Assembly: GCF_900096895.1 (NCBI RefSeq)
Contig: NZ_FMYO01000002.1
Location: 248,001-312,000, forward strand
Length of the DNA: 64,000 nucleotides
Source: Acinetobacter kookii
GTDB lineage: Bacteria; Pseudomonadota; Gammaproteobacteria; Pseudomonadales; Moraxellaceae
Reading direction: 5' to 3'
The notes below the pieces were generated by a model, which saw only the letters and a program-made list of their open reading frames with translations, had not been told where the DNA came from and did no database searches. The position numbers were made by a program, and so were the translations under genes. Shown here piece by piece: positions 1 through 8,681 of the stretch (positions are counted from its first letter, which is position 1; the number at the start of each line of letters is the position of its first letter).

Positions 1-1139
1 CACGTAATATGGCACTTGCCAAAGTGACCTTACGCAAGCAAGGCATTACCATTAAACATATTCGGGAAAAACGTAAAAATATTCTCGAAGGGTTAATGAA
101 AAAGAAAGTCACCACCCTGGATATCACGATTTTTACCCGCCAGCTGGCCACCATGATGAAAGCCGGTGTACCACTTGTACAAAGCTTTGAAATTGTCGCA
201 GAAGGTCTGGAAAATCCAGCGATGCGTGAGGTGGTACTGGGTATTAAAGGTGAAGTGGAAGGCGGGAATACCTTTGCAGGTGCACTTAAAAAGTATCCAC
301 AATATTTTGACAACTTATTCTGCTCACTGGTTGAATCTGGTGAACAGTCCGGTGCCCTGGAAACTATGCTGGACCGTGTCGCGATTTATAAAGAGAAAAG
401 CGAACTCTTAAAACAAAAAATTAAAAAAGCCATGAAATATCCAGCAACCGTTATTGTGGTTGCTGTGATTGTGACCATCATCTTGATGGTTAAAGTGGTT
501 CCGGTATTCCAAGATCTGTTCAGTTCTTTTGGTGCTGACCTGCCAGCTTTTACCAAAATGGTGGTAAATATGTCTGAATGGATGCAGAAATACTGGTTTA
601 TTCTGATTATTGCGATTGGTGCCATTATTGCAGGCTTTCTGGAAGCTAAAAAGCGGAGTAAAAAATTTCGGGATTTTCTCGATAAAGCCGCACTCAAAGC
701 CCCTATTTTCGGTGACCTGGTTTATAAAGCCATTATTGCGCGTTACAGTCGTACTCTAGCCACTACCTTTGCTGCCGGTGTTCCCTTGATTGATGCCTTG
801 GAATCCACTGCAGGTGCAACCAATAATGTGGTTTATGAAACTGCCGTAATGAAAATTCGTGATGACGTGGCCACCGGACAACAATTACAATTTGCCATGC
901 GGGTTACCAACAAATTTCCCTCTATGGCGGTACAGATGGTCGCGATTGGTGAAGAATCTGGTGCGCTGGATGCCATGCTGGATAAAGTCGCAACGCATTT
1001 CGAAAATGAAGTCGACAATGCTGTGGATGGCTTAACCTCGATGATGGAACCCTTGATTATGGCCATACTGGGTGTATTAGTCGGTGGTCTGGTAATTGCC
1101 ATGTATCTTCCAATTTTCCAAATGGGTTCTGTGGTTTAA
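1..1139 (+). CDS. pilC: Type IV pilus inner-membrane platform protein PilC (5' end lies outside the window)
   Basis: PilC is the polytopic inner-membrane protein of the type IV pilus machine; it links the cytoplasmic PilB/PilT ATPases to pilin insertion and extraction. The frame is open from base 3 with family-like sequence before the first ATG (base 9), so the true start is upstream and roughly 30 residues are missing. Counting from the ATG, two T2SSF repeats are visible: one near residues 35-155 (TRQLATMMKAGVPL) and one near 238-360 (SRTLATTFAAGVPL). Hydrophobic spans lie near 145-165, 196-212 and 345-370. The stop overlaps the pilD start by one base (TAATG), so the two are translationally coupled. 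Identification is firm. Confidence 0.95.
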   Translation, partial: RNMALAKVTLRKQGITIKHIREKRKNILEGLMKKKVTTLDITIFTRQLATMMKAGVPLVQSFEIVAEGLENPAMREVVLGIKGEVEGGNTFAGALKKYPQYFDNLFCSLVESGEQSGALETMLDRVAIYKEKSELLKQKIKKAMKYPATVIVVAVIVTIILMVKVVPVFQDLFSSFGADLPAFTKMVVNMSEWMQKYWFILIIAIGAIIAGFLEAKKRSKKFRDFLDKAALKAPIFGDLVYKAIIARYSRTLATTFAAGVPLIDALESTAGATNNVVYETAVMKIRDDVATGQQLQFAMRVTNKFPSMAVQMVAIGEESGALDAMLDKVATHFENEVDNAVDGLTSMMEPLIMAILGVLVGGLVIAMYLPIFQMGSVV

Positions 1140-1999
1140 TGCAAGATTTCATTTCTTATTTTATGATTAACCCAACTGCTTTATATATTGCAGTTGGGCT
1201 TTTTAGTCTGTGTATCGGCAGTTTTCTCAATGTCGTGATTTATCGAACGCCGAAAATGATGGAGCAAGAGTGGCGGCAGGATTGTCAAATATTGCTGCAT
1301 CCTGAGCAGGCCATTATTGACGAAACAAAAATCACCCTCAGCAAGCCTGTTTCAACCTGTCCGAAATGCCAGACTCCCATTCGCTGGTATCAGAATATTC
1401 CTGTCATCAGCTGGCTGGTTTTACAGGGCAAATGCGGTTCTTGCAAAAATCCGATCAGCATTCGCTATCCACTCATTGAATTGTTAACTGCACTCTGTTC
1501 CCTGATCATTGTGGCAGTATTCGGCCCTACCCTACAGATGCTGTTTGGTCTAGTTCTCACTTGGGTACTGATTGCGCTGACTTTTATCGACTTTGACACC
1601 CAGCTTTTACCTGACCGTTATACTTTACCTCTGGCAGCGCTGGGTTTAGCAGTAAATAGCTATAGTCTCTATACCAGTCCAACTTCTGCCATCTGGGGCT
1701 ATATTATTGGCTTCCTGTGTTTGTGGATTGTCTATTATCTGTTTAAGATCATTACCGGCAAAGAAGGTATGGGCTATGGCGATTTTAAACTTCTGGCTGC
1801 CTTAGGTGCCTGGATGGGGCCATTTCTGCTGCCCCTGATTGTATTGCTCTCTTCCTTTGTCGGCGCTGTGATTGGCATTATTCTGCTCAAAATACGCAAA
1901 AAAAATCAGCCTTTTGCATTTGGCCCTTATATTGCGATTGCCGGTTGGATTGCATTCATTTGGGGTGAGCAAATCATGAAAATCTATTTGGGACAGTAA
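1139..1999 (+). CDS. pilD: Prepilin peptidase / N-methyltransferase PilD
   Basis: This bifunctional integral-membrane aspartic protease cleaves type IV prepilin and pseudopilin leaders and N-methylates the new N-terminus. The 286 residues contain the N-terminal segment with four zinc-binding cysteines (C74, C77, C99, C102) and then a series of membrane helices. The two catalytic aspartates are visible in the FIDFDTQLLPD region (about D151/D153) and in the GYGDFK motif (D215), which is the GxGD signature. Length is normal for the family. The start codon overlaps the pilC stop and coaE follows 15 bases downstream, matching the common pilB-pilC-pilD-coaE order of gammaproteobacteria. Confidence 0.96.
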   Translation: MQDFISYFMINPTALYIAVGLFSLCIGSFLNVVIYRTPKMMEQEWRQDCQILLHPEQAIIDETKITLSKPVSTCPKCQTPIRWYQNIPVISWLVLQGKCGSCKNPISIRYPLIELLTALCSLIIVAVFGPTLQMLFGLVLTWVLIALTFIDFDTQLLPDRYTLPLAALGLAVNSYSLYTSPTSAIWGYIIGFLCLWIVYYLFKIITGKEGMGYGDFKLLAALGAWMGPFLLPLIVLLSSFVGAVIGIILLKIRKKNQPFAFGPYIAIAGWIAFIWGEQIMKIYLGQ

Positions 2000-2014
2000 T
2001 TTTTAGGGATTTAT

Positions 2015-2605
2015 ATGACGTTTATCTTGGGTTTAACTGGCGGAATTGGCAGTGGAAAATCAGCCGCCAGTCATTGGTTTGAAACCCAGGGCATTACTGT
2101 CGTTGATGCCGATATTGTCGCGCGAGAGATTGTAGCCAAGGGACAGTCCGCCTTACAACAGATTCATGCGGCTTTTGGCGATTGGGTTCTATTAGACAAT
2201 GGCGAGCTGAATCGTCGGGCTTTACGCGAACATATTTTCAAATATCCTGAAGCACGTAAAACGCTGGAAAGTATTACCCATCCTGCGATTCGAGAGTCTA
2301 TTATTCAACAGCTGCAGGCTGCGACCAGCCCTTATGTAATCTTGGTCTCTCCCCTGCTGTTTGAAACCAACCAGCATGAACTGACTGATCATACCCTGCT
2401 GATTGATGCATCAATTGATTTGCAGATTCAGCGGGCTGCTATGCGTGATCACCAATCAATTGAACAAATTGAACAAATTATTCAGTCCCAGATGCCACGT
2501 GAACAAAAGCGTCGTTTGGCTGATGATATTGTGCTGAATGACGGTCATCTTGACCATTTATACAGCCATTTAAGACCGCTGCATGAAGCGTATTTAAAAC
2601 GCTGA
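2015..2605 (+). CDS. coaE: Dephospho-CoA kinase
   Basis: CoaE catalyses the last step of coenzyme A synthesis, phosphorylating the 3'-hydroxyl of the ribose of dephospho-CoA with ATP in the cytoplasm. The 196-residue protein starts with a P-loop (GLTGGIGSGKS, residues 6-16), followed by the VVDADIVARE segment and a C-terminal lid region rich in Arg and Gln. An AGGGAT sequence about 8 bases before the ATG serves as ribosome-binding site. It follows pilD closely, so it is probably the last gene of the pilin-processing transcription unit; a bidirectional terminator follows at once. Confidence 0.96.
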   Translation: MTFILGLTGGIGSGKSAASHWFETQGITVVDADIVAREIVAKGQSALQQIHAAFGDWVLLDNGELNRRALREHIFKYPEARKTLESITHPAIRESIIQQLQAATSPYVILVSPLLFETNQHELTDHTLLIDASIDLQIQRAAMRDHQSIEQIEQIIQSQMPREQKRRLADDIVLNDGHLDHLYSHLRPLHEAYLKR

Positions 2606-2610
2606 AATTA

Positions 2611-2640
2611 AAAAAAGCAGTCGATTAGGACTGCTTTTTT
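2611..2640. terminator. Bidirectional intrinsic terminator between coaE and the DMT permease gene
   Basis: AGCAGTC (2616-2622) pairs with GACTGCT (2629-2635) around a six-base loop; the stem is flanked by an A-run and a T-run, so it can end transcription from either side. It overlaps the last codons of the convergent permease gene. Confidence 0.85.
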
Positions 2641-3542
2641 TGTTGATCAAGTTGCTGCTGCAAACTGTCTTGATGACCTATCCAGCGCCATGGCTGTAAT
2701 GCACCGATCGCCATTCCGATCAAGCCACAAATAATGGCTAGACTTAAAGGCTCTCCCAATAGCGGTACCGCTAAAATTGCCGCCATAAACGGGGCCAAAG
2801 TCACGATACTTCCCGTTTTGAATGCACCCAGACGCTTAATCGCTTCTACATAAGTCAGTGTGGCCACAATAACCACAAAGATACCGTGAAAAATCACCTG
2901 TAGCATTAAATGTGCAGGTTCAGGTGCCGTTAAATTTTTCGGCAAAAACAGCAGATAGATCGGTACATAAACAATTGCCGACCAGATGGCAACACCTGCC
3001 ATAGAATGCCAGGCAGAAAGTTTCCATTGGCGTAACAATACGGTGAATACACCCCACCAGATCGCACTCAGGAAAAATAGCATGTCACCAAAACCAAAGG
3101 CCACACCGGTTTCCTGATACATCAAGAAGCTCATTGCAGTGATCGCACTCAGCATAATCACCAAACTAATCCAGATGTGTTTACCTAAAGGCTGTTTAAA
3201 TAATACCAATCCAGCTAAAGCTGTACACAGCGGAATACAGCCATTCAGGAAAATGGCTGCATGCGCTGCTGGTACATAATGAAAGGCACTATAAGAGGTC
3301 AGGCAATACGCTACCCCGCCAATCATCGCCAAAATAAAAGGTTGTTTTTTCCATAAAAAAGCGGTGTCTTTTTTATAGAGTAAAATGGGCATGAGAATAC
3401 AAAATGCCAAGGCAAAACGTAAGGCGGTAATATCCCAGGCACTAATTCCCCACTGGGCATTCAGGCGAGAAGTAATGGTAAATCCGCCCCAAATACACAT
3501 GGTAATGGCGACATAAAGATAACCTTGAGACCGGGGAGACAT
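2625..3542 (-). CDS. EamA/DMT-superfamily permease
   Basis: This is a predicted inner-membrane drug/metabolite transporter of about 305 residues. About ten hydrophobic segments are visible, arranged as two EamA repeats; the first carries the CIWGGFTITSR segment typical of the family N-terminus. The frame could open at a TTG at 3551, but the ATG at 3542 is preferred because the protein then starts MSPRSQG just before the first helix; neither has a strong Shine-Dalgarno. The substrate cannot be read from sequence; related proteins export amino acids, purines or other metabolites. It is preceded by rlmB on the same strand with 30 bases between them. Confidence 0.85.
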   Translation of the reverse strand: MSPRSQGYLYVAITMCIWGGFTITSRLNAQWGISAWDITALRFALAFCILMPILLYKKDTAFLWKKQPFILAMIGGVAYCLTSYSAFHYVPAAHAAIFLNGCIPLCTALAGLVLFKQPLGKHIWISLVIMLSAITAMSFLMYQETGVAFGFGDMLFFLSAIWWGVFTVLLRQWKLSAWHSMAGVAIWSAIVYVPIYLLFLPKNLTAPEPAHLMLQVIFHGIFVVIVATLTYVEAIKRLGAFKTGSIVTLAPFMAAILAVPLLGEPLSLAIICGLIGMAIGALQPWRWIGHQDSLQQQLDQQKKQS

Positions 3543-3572
3543 AGCAAACAACTTTTAAATAGCAAAGAAAAA

Positions 3573-4322
3573 TTACAGGTTACGTTGACGACAGGCTTCA
3601 TACAGTGCCATACCGGTGGCAACACTGACATTTAAGCTTTGCAAGTTTCCGGCCATTGGAATATAGACCTTCTGATCACATTGTGACTGGGTAATTGGAC
3701 GCAAACCTGTATCTTCAGCCCCCATCACGACACACACTGCCGTACCGGTAAAATCAAATTGATCAATCGGTAAGGCTTTTTCATCCAGCATGGTTCCAAC
3801 TACACGTACATTAAATTCATCTTTGATATGGCCCAAAGTACGCGCCAGATTGGTCACCTGAATAAACTTCACTTTTTCTGCGCCACCGGCAGCAACCTTA
3901 CGTGCAGTTGGCGTTAGGCTTGCAGAACGGTCACGCGAAACCACTACGGCTTCAACCCCCATGGCAGCAGCTGTACGAATACATGCGCCCAAATTATGCG
4001 GATCGGTGACCTGGTCCAGTGCCAGCAAAAGTGCTTGAGGATTTTGCTTCAGCACGGCATCCAGATCCTGTTCATTCAATACCGGATGCGGACGCACTGC
4101 CGCGACTACGCCCTGATGAAAAGGTTGGCCTGCGAGTTTTTCCAGTTTGTCACGGCTGGCTTGTTGCACGCTAATACCAAAAGGTTCAGCCAGAGCCAAG
4201 ACGTTTTTCAAACGCTGGTCATCACGGCCTTTCAAGGTAAATAAAGTCAGTACGCGCTCAGGCTCGAGTTCCAATAATGACTCCACCGAGTGAACGCCAT
4301 AATAATATTCTGGTTTTGCCAT
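3573..4322 (-). CDS. rlmB: 23S rRNA (guanosine-2251 2'-O)-methyltransferase RlmB
   Basis: RlmB is a SpoU/TrmH-type (SPOUT) enzyme that methylates the 2'-hydroxyl of G2251 in the peptidyl-transferase loop of 23S rRNA, using S-adenosylmethionine. The 249 residues comprise an N-terminal substrate-binding domain (about 1-75) and a catalytic domain with the three SpoU motifs: NLGACIRTAAAMG, VVMGAEDTGL and LQSLNVSVATGMAL, which form the trefoil knot. Length is normal. A GAGG seven bases before the ATG supports the start. The main alternative, a tRNA Gm18 methylase, is less likely given the HSVESLLE-type N-terminus. Confidence 0.93.
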   Translation of the reverse strand: MAKPEYYYGVHSVESLLELEPERVLTLFTLKGRDDQRLKNVLALAEPFGISVQQASRDKLEKLAGQPFHQGVVAAVRPHPVLNEQDLDAVLKQNPQALLLALDQVTDPHNLGACIRTAAAMGVEAVVVSRDRSASLTPTARKVAAGGAEKVKFIQVTNLARTLGHIKDEFNVRVVGTMLDEKALPIDQFDFTGTAVCVVMGAEDTGLRPITQSQCDQKVYIPMAGNLQSLNVSVATGMALYEACRQRNL

Positions 4323-4361
4323 GAACAGCCTCTAAAATCTATGGTGACTATGGGTAATTAT

Positions 4362-4388
4362 ACAAAAAGAAAAATCCTGCAAAGCAGG
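4362..4388 (-). terminator. Intrinsic terminator after ppnP
   Basis: On the minus strand a CCTGC-TTT-GCAGG hairpin is followed by a T-rich tract (complement of 4362-4375). The stem is short, so termination may be partial and rlmB could receive read-through. Confidence 0.55.
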
Positions 4389-4463
4389 CTTTACAGGATT
4401 GATGCTTGAATCTAGTTTAACCGATTCAGGTTAAAATTTCTTTGTCTTATCCGGGACGAATGC

Positions 4464-4787
4464 TTAGCCTTCGAAATGACAGACATAATCGAGCACTTCA
4501 TCGGTCTCGATTTTAAAACGGCTATTGCCTGGTACATAGAAAGACTGACCGGCACGGAACAGTTCACTTTCTGTTTTGTCGCCAATTTGGACACGACATT
4601 CACCTGAAATGATTTCCATACGTTCAGGTACATGTGTTTGAAAGGTCAAAGCCTGTTCTGTTGGCAAAATTACCCCTAAGGTTTTTTTGGTGCCATCTTC
4701 AAACTGCACGGTATGACTGATACACAACCCGTCGAAATAAACATTCGACTTTTTGACAACCGAAACGTGATCAAACTGATTTGACAT
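4464..4787 (-). CDS. ppnP: Pyrimidine/purine nucleoside phosphorylase PpnP (DUF1255)
   Basis: PpnP is a small cupin-fold enzyme that phosphorolyses many nucleosides to free base and ribose-1-phosphate, feeding salvage. The 107-residue protein shows the DUF1255 pattern: SNVYFDG near the N-terminus, GVILP in the middle, and the cupin segments around GECRVQIG and [12 protein letters not shown] longer frame exists to 4811, but a GGAGA ribosome-binding site sits seven bases before the ATG at 4787, giving the usual MSNQFDHV start. The gene is flanked by rlmB (same strand) and a decayed gene upstream. Confidence 0.92.
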   Translation of the reverse strand: MSNQFDHVSVVKKSNVYFDGLCISHTVQFEDGTKKTLGVILPTEQALTFQTHVPERMEIISGECRVQIGDKTESELFRAGQSFYVPGNSRFKIETDEVLDYVCHFEG

Positions 4788-4856
4788 GCGTATTCTCCAG
4801 ATAATGCGCATTTATAATTTTTGCCCGAGCTAGTTTAAAGCCGAGTATTAAACTAA

Positions 4857-5164
4857 TCAATCGCTGTTTCCTACCGCCAAATCAATATTTTTCAATTTTT
4901 TACAAATATTTTTTGCAGGCTGAAAAGAACAACTGGCGATTTGTGCACGAACCTCTGCATGAATGAAATTATAAGCATAAATTGCTGCTGATGTTGCCCC
5001 GACCAAAGGCGAATAGCATTCTCCAGCATGGATTAGGTCTTCAAATCATCAACAGTATAGAGTCTCCTATCTGGTCCAGGTTTTGCGCAGCCGGATAAAT
5101 TTGGACTCCAATTTTCTCTTTTTCTTAAAATAAGCTGCAATTTATTGATGGAAAATTTTATCGG
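4857..5164 (-). pseudogene. Decayed protein-coding remnant, frameshifted
   Basis: No intact ORF exists here, but two overlapping minus-strand frames join into protein-like sequence. The upstream frame (from after a TAG at 5165-5167) runs about 43 codons and includes the words LSGCAKPGPDRR and LYTVDDLKT before a TAA at 5033-5035. The second frame continues with DLIHAGECYSPLVG through FIHAEVRAQI to a TGA at 4857. Adding one base near 5042-5046 restores a continuous ...TVDDLEDLIHAGE... reading. No start codon with a ribosome-binding site is visible, so the 5' end also seems lost. I do not recognise the family. Alternatively the open frames are chance, but amino-acid composition and codon pattern look coding. 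Confidence 0.4.
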
Positions 5165-5248
5165 CTATTTTCACACACAGGTTTCATTTTCAGCGCCGAG
5201 ATAAGGTAAGATATTGATGTTTTAAACCCTTTTAAAATAAAAGCTGTC

Positions 5249-5277
5249 TTGTGACCAAAACAAAATTTCACTATCTT
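5249..5277 (+). promoter_or_regulatory. Candidate sigma-70 promoter for recN
   Basis: TTGTGA (5249-5254) and TATCTT (5272-5277) are separated by 17 bases, about 33 bases before the recN ATG. Each hexamer matches consensus at four of six positions. No LexA-type palindrome is evident nearby. This is a motif-level inference only. Confidence 0.4.
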
Positions 5278-5309
5278 AGACTAAAACTTTTCGCAGCTTG
5301 GATGCGTTT

Positions 5310-6971
5310 ATGCTGACACATTTAACTCTGATCAATTTTGCTTTAGCCGATCACTTAGCCATTGATATTGAAAAAGGTTTCAATGTCCTGACGGGTGAAA
5401 CCGGGGCGGGTAAGTCGTTATTACTGGATGCCCTGTCTGCCTGCCTGGGTGAACGTACCGACACCAATTATGTACGTTTCGGTTCGGATAAAGCCGATGT
5501 GACGGCCATTTTTAGCTATCAGGAACACAGCCCTGAAGCCGAATGGTTAAAAGCACATGAGTTGGATGACGAATCAGGCGAAATTCATTTAAGACGGGTG
5601 ATTTTTGCCACGGGTCGTAGCAAAGCCTGGATTAATGGTCGTCCAAGTAGTCTCTCTGAACTGAAAGAGATTGGCCGCTTATTGGTACAACTGTATAGTC
5701 AGCACAGTCAGCAACAACTGTTAGAGCCGCCCTATCCCAAGCACTGGCTGGATCGTTACAGCAACTTTTATCAGCCTGCGCAAGAGGTCCGTAATGCCTA
5801 TAGCACCTGGCAAAAAGACATTCGTCAGCATCAAGCGGCTTTAGATGCACAAGCCACCCGCAAACAGCGCATTGAAACTTTAGAGTTGCAACTGGAAGAA
5901 CTCGAAGACATCACCCAGATTGACTATAAAGAGATTGAACAGGAATTTGACCGTTTAAGCCATCATGAACATATCATGCTGGACTGCGGTTATAGCTTAA
6001 ATGTGCTGGATGAAGCCGAACAAAACCTGACCCAGGAACTGTCTTCAATTATTCGTCGACTGGAATCGCATGCCGGCCGTAGTGAACAGCTTGCTGAAAT
6101 CTATAATTCACTGATCAATGCACAAAGTGAAATTGATGATGCAACGGCAAACTTGCGTCAGTTTATCGACCGGCAAAGCTTCGATCCAGAACGGATGGAA
6201 GAATTGAACTCACAACTGGAAATTTTCCACCGTTTAGCACGTAAGTACCGCACTCAACCGGAAACATTAAAAGAAGAATATCAGGCCTGGCAGACTGAAC
6301 TGGAACAGTTGCATCAGCTGGAAGACCCGGAAACCCTTGCTGAACAGGTAGAAGTGTCTCATCAGGAATTTTTAGCCAAAGCGCAATATCTGGATGAAAT
6401 TCGCCGTGAAGCCGCAATCCCCTTAGCCAAGCAACTGACTGAGCAGGTCAAGCAGCTGGCTTTGCCGGAAGCCTATTTTGAATTCAAGTTTGAACCTTTG
6501 GAGCAGGCAGGTGCTGAAGGTTTGAGCTTTATTCAGCTGCTGTTTACTGCGAACAAGGGTATTCCGCCGCAGCCTTTGGCACGTGTCGCTTCCGGAGGTG
6601 AACTGTCGCGTATTGCCTTAGTCATGCAAGTCATGAATGCTGAAAAAACCGAAGCAGAAGTGCTGGTCTTCGATGAAATCGACGTCGGGATTAGTGGCGG
6701 TACTGCAGAAATGGTCGGCCGTTTGCTGGCTGATTTGGCCCAGCATGTACAGATTTTATGTATTACCCATCAAGCTCAGGTGGCGGCACAATCGGATCAG
6801 CATCTGCTGGTGAAAAAGCGTCAAACCGATCCGGCCAGCAGTACCATCATCAATCTTGCCGAAGAACAGCGCATTGATGAACTGGCACGTATGACCGGCG
6901 GCGTCGAAATTAATGACACCACACTGCAACATGCCAAGCAGTTACGTCAACTTAAGTTTCAACAGGTATAA
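5310..6971 (+). CDS. recN: DNA repair protein RecN
   Basis: RecN is an SMC-like ATPase that acts early in recombinational repair of double-strand breaks. The 553-residue protein has an N-terminal Walker A (GETGAGKS), a long coiled-coil region rich in Gln, Glu and Leu (roughly residues 150-370), and a C-terminal head with the ABC signature region (ASGGELSRIALVMQ) and Walker B (VLVFDEIDVGISGG). A TTG at 5298 could extend the frame by four codons, but the ATG at 5310 gives the conserved MLTHLTLINFAL start and has a GGA seven bases upstream. It is transcribed alone and ends at a bidirectional terminator. Confidence 0.96.
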   Translation: MLTHLTLINFALADHLAIDIEKGFNVLTGETGAGKSLLLDALSACLGERTDTNYVRFGSDKADVTAIFSYQEHSPEAEWLKAHELDDESGEIHLRRVIFATGRSKAWINGRPSSLSELKEIGRLLVQLYSQHSQQQLLEPPYPKHWLDRYSNFYQPAQEVRNAYSTWQKDIRQHQAALDAQATRKQRIETLELQLEELEDITQIDYKEIEQEFDRLSHHEHIMLDCGYSLNVLDEAEQNLTQELSSIIRRLESHAGRSEQLAEIYNSLINAQSEIDDATANLRQFIDRQSFDPERMEELNSQLEIFHRLARKYRTQPETLKEEYQAWQTELEQLHQLEDPETLAEQVEVSHQEFLAKAQYLDEIRREAAIPLAKQLTEQVKQLALPEAYFEFKFEPLEQAGAEGLSFIQLLFTANKGIPPQPLARVASGGELSRIALVMQVMNAEKTEAEVLVFDEIDVGISGGTAEMVGRLLADLAQHVQILCITHQAQVAAQSDQHLLVKKRQTDPASSTIINLAEEQRIDELARMTGGVEINDTTLQHAKQLRQLKFQQV

Positions 6972-6998
6972 AAAACCAGTACAGCATGTACCGGTTTT
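6970..6998. terminator. Bidirectional terminator between recN and the CsgG/LpoB-fold gene
   Basis: AAAACC and GTACA pair with TGTAC and GGTTTT across one mismatch, closing a three-base loop. On the minus strand it is followed by a T6 tract and on the plus strand by T4, so it suits both convergent genes. Confidence 0.7.
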
Positions 6999-7034
6999 GA
7001 ACTTCAATGCAAATAACGTTGCTTTGAGGCCAAC

Positions 7035-8021
7035 TTACCATTTGATCGGTTTTTCACTCGATCCTGGGGTCATGTCATAGGTTGGAGTAAAACCGGCATC
7101 TTGATTCTGATAGGAGGCAGGTTTTAGCTTCATCCCCACCAACACCTCTCGGCTCAAGCTTTGCGCAATTTTATCTGTACTGGAATCATTCAATGAATTA
7201 TTCAGCATGTTTTGAATTGCATTGTCTGCAATAATGCGGTTGAAGGTACCTGCTGCAACAACTTTGCTGGTATTCGCCTCAATCACCCGCCAGGTTAGAC
7301 GCACTTGATCTGCACCTTGATTCAGACCATACATCTGTTGGCCATTGGCAACCGAGACATCATTGATACGCCCCACCAACAAATAGTCTGCACCCACTTT
7401 CTGACCTATACGTGCCAATTCTTGCGGTGCACCATCCCAGTATAAAAACTCATTCTCGGACTGCATTTCGCTTAAATAATGACGATCCACCAAGCTCAAT
7501 TGACCCGTTTGAGCCAAATAGACACCTAATTGATCAGACAATTCTGATGCAAAATCTTCTGCTGAATCCACCTTGGCAGAACGGTTATTTTTTTCATAAA
7601 ATTGAAATGGCAGTACAGCAATGCGGCGTAAATGCTGATCTTGAACAGATGACTGGTACTGCACAACATGCGCACGCACTTTCGCACGGTAGTTGTTTTT
7701 TGATCCAGTCACGCTGAGCACCTGGAATTTAGTGACAGATCCTGAGCCAGTATTATCTACGCTAAAGACTGGAGAAACTTTACCCGAATAACTCCATTTA
7801 TTATTGGAAACTGACATATTGACAGTTGTTTCATAATCTACACGTGAGGAAACAGTTGCACCATTCACCGATTGAACCGCAACCAACAAGGCTTCTGAAA
7901 TCGCTTGATGCTGGGTAGCACCACTACCCGATGCTTCCTTAACCACTTCTTTTAATGCTGCAAATGCAGAAGTGGTCGCAGAACCAGCAAGCAATAAAGC
8001 TAAAAATATTTTATTCATCAT
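7035..8021 (-). CDS. Exported CsgG/LpoB-fold protein, last gene of an outer-membrane protein cluster
   Basis: The protein (about 328 residues) has a Sec signal peptide (MNKIFLALLLAGSATTSAFA) and a domain with the pattern of the CsgG/LpoB/FlgO superfamily. The pattern includes IAVLPFQFYE near residue 140, a FASELSDQLGVYLAQTGQLSLVDR segment in the next 50 residues and GADYLLVGRI, the usual beta-alpha layout of this fold. The N-terminal third (residues 25-125) is Ser/Val-rich. The frame begins at a TTG at 8039, but the ATG at 8021 (or the next codon, 8018) is preceded by AAGAAG at good spacing. It lies 47 bases after the LpoB-like gene, so the four genes are probably co-transcribed. No lipobox is present, unlike its neighbours. 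The function is not established; a periplasmic partner of the lipoproteins upstream is plausible. Confidence 0.75.
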   Translation of the reverse strand: MMNKIFLALLLAGSATTSAFAALKEVVKEASGSGATQHQAISEALLVAVQSVNGATVSSRVDYETTVNMSVSNNKWSYSGKVSPVFSVDNTGSGSVTKFQVLSVTGSKNNYRAKVRAHVVQYQSSVQDQHLRRIAVLPFQFYEKNNRSAKVDSAEDFASELSDQLGVYLAQTGQLSLVDRHYLSEMQSENEFLYWDGAPQELARIGQKVGADYLLVGRINDVSVANGQQMYGLNQGADQVRLTWRVIEANTSKVVAAGTFNRIIADNAIQNMLNNSLNDSSTDKIAQSLSREVLVGMKLKPASYQNQDAGFTPTYDMTPGSSEKPIKW

Positions 8022-8068
8022 TATTATCTTCTTAAGCAACTGTGCAATCGCACAGTTGCATATTTGAA

Positions 8069-8668
8069 TTATAAACCGAAGGTCGAACGTTTCGACGATT
8101 TACGAATTTCTTTCTCGCTGGTCCATTCCACAATGCCGGTTTGTACATTTTGAAGTTTTAAAGTGAACTTGTAATACACATCACTTTTACCCCCTGCATT
8201 TTTTACAATGCTCGACAGGTTGCCGTTTAACATGTATTCAGCGCCAATATGACCACCGGCTTTTACCGAAGTTGCCTGGTTCACCAATCCGCTTTGCTTT
8301 TGGTATGCCAACTGCTGCGCTAATGCATTGGCAGAAGTCATATCTACAAAACGGAATTTGCCTGAATTGATGAGTTTGTTTTGAATGGTGTCAGTGATTG
8401 ATTCGGTATCAATATGTTCTTGCGTTTTATTGCGGATGCGGTCTACAAACATCACTGGGCGGCGGTTTTGGGTCAATTGAACAATCACGGGAAAGGTCAA
8501 CATGTCATCCACCATTTTGTCCGCAATCATCTGCAAATCGGTAGAACCGAAATCTTTAGTCAGGGTTTCAACTGACTGGGCATCTCCATAACTCACGTTA
8601 TTCGAAGCACAACCGCCCAAGACCAAAGTAGCCAAAACAGTAGTAGCCAAAGTTAATTTTAATTTCAT
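8069..8668 (-). CDS. lpoB: LpoB-like outer-membrane lipoprotein (penicillin-binding protein activator family)
   Basis: LpoB in enterobacteria is an outer-membrane lipoprotein that reaches through the peptidoglycan to activate PBP1b. This 199-residue protein has a lipoprotein signal with lipobox LVLGGC (Cys20). The body matches the family pattern: a conserved 'VVQLTQNRRPVMFVDRIRN' type strand-turn, TDTIQNKLINSGKFRFVD, and GAEYMLNGNLSS. The long disordered linker of E. coli LpoB is much shorter here. SD AAGGA lies ten bases before the ATG. It is the third gene of the cluster, 13 bases after the YcfL-like gene; ycfL-lpoB adjacency is also seen in E. coli. Its action on a specific PBP is inferred from the family only. 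Confidence 0.82.
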   Translation of the reverse strand: MKLKLTLATTVLATLVLGGCASNNVSYGDAQSVETLTKDFGSTDLQMIADKMVDDMLTFPVIVQLTQNRRPVMFVDRIRNKTQEHIDTESITDTIQNKLINSGKFRFVDMTSANALAQQLAYQKQSGLVNQATSVKAGGHIGAEYMLNGNLSSIVKNAGGKSDVYYKFTLKLQNVQTGIVEWTSEKEIRKSSKRSTFGL

Positions 8669-8681
8669 GGAAAACTTATCC

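Noticed and set aside
4412..4633. 73-codon minus-strand ORF overlapping ppnP
   Set aside because: It is an alternative frame of ppnP and its downstream region, with no ribosome-binding site and composition unlike a protein family.
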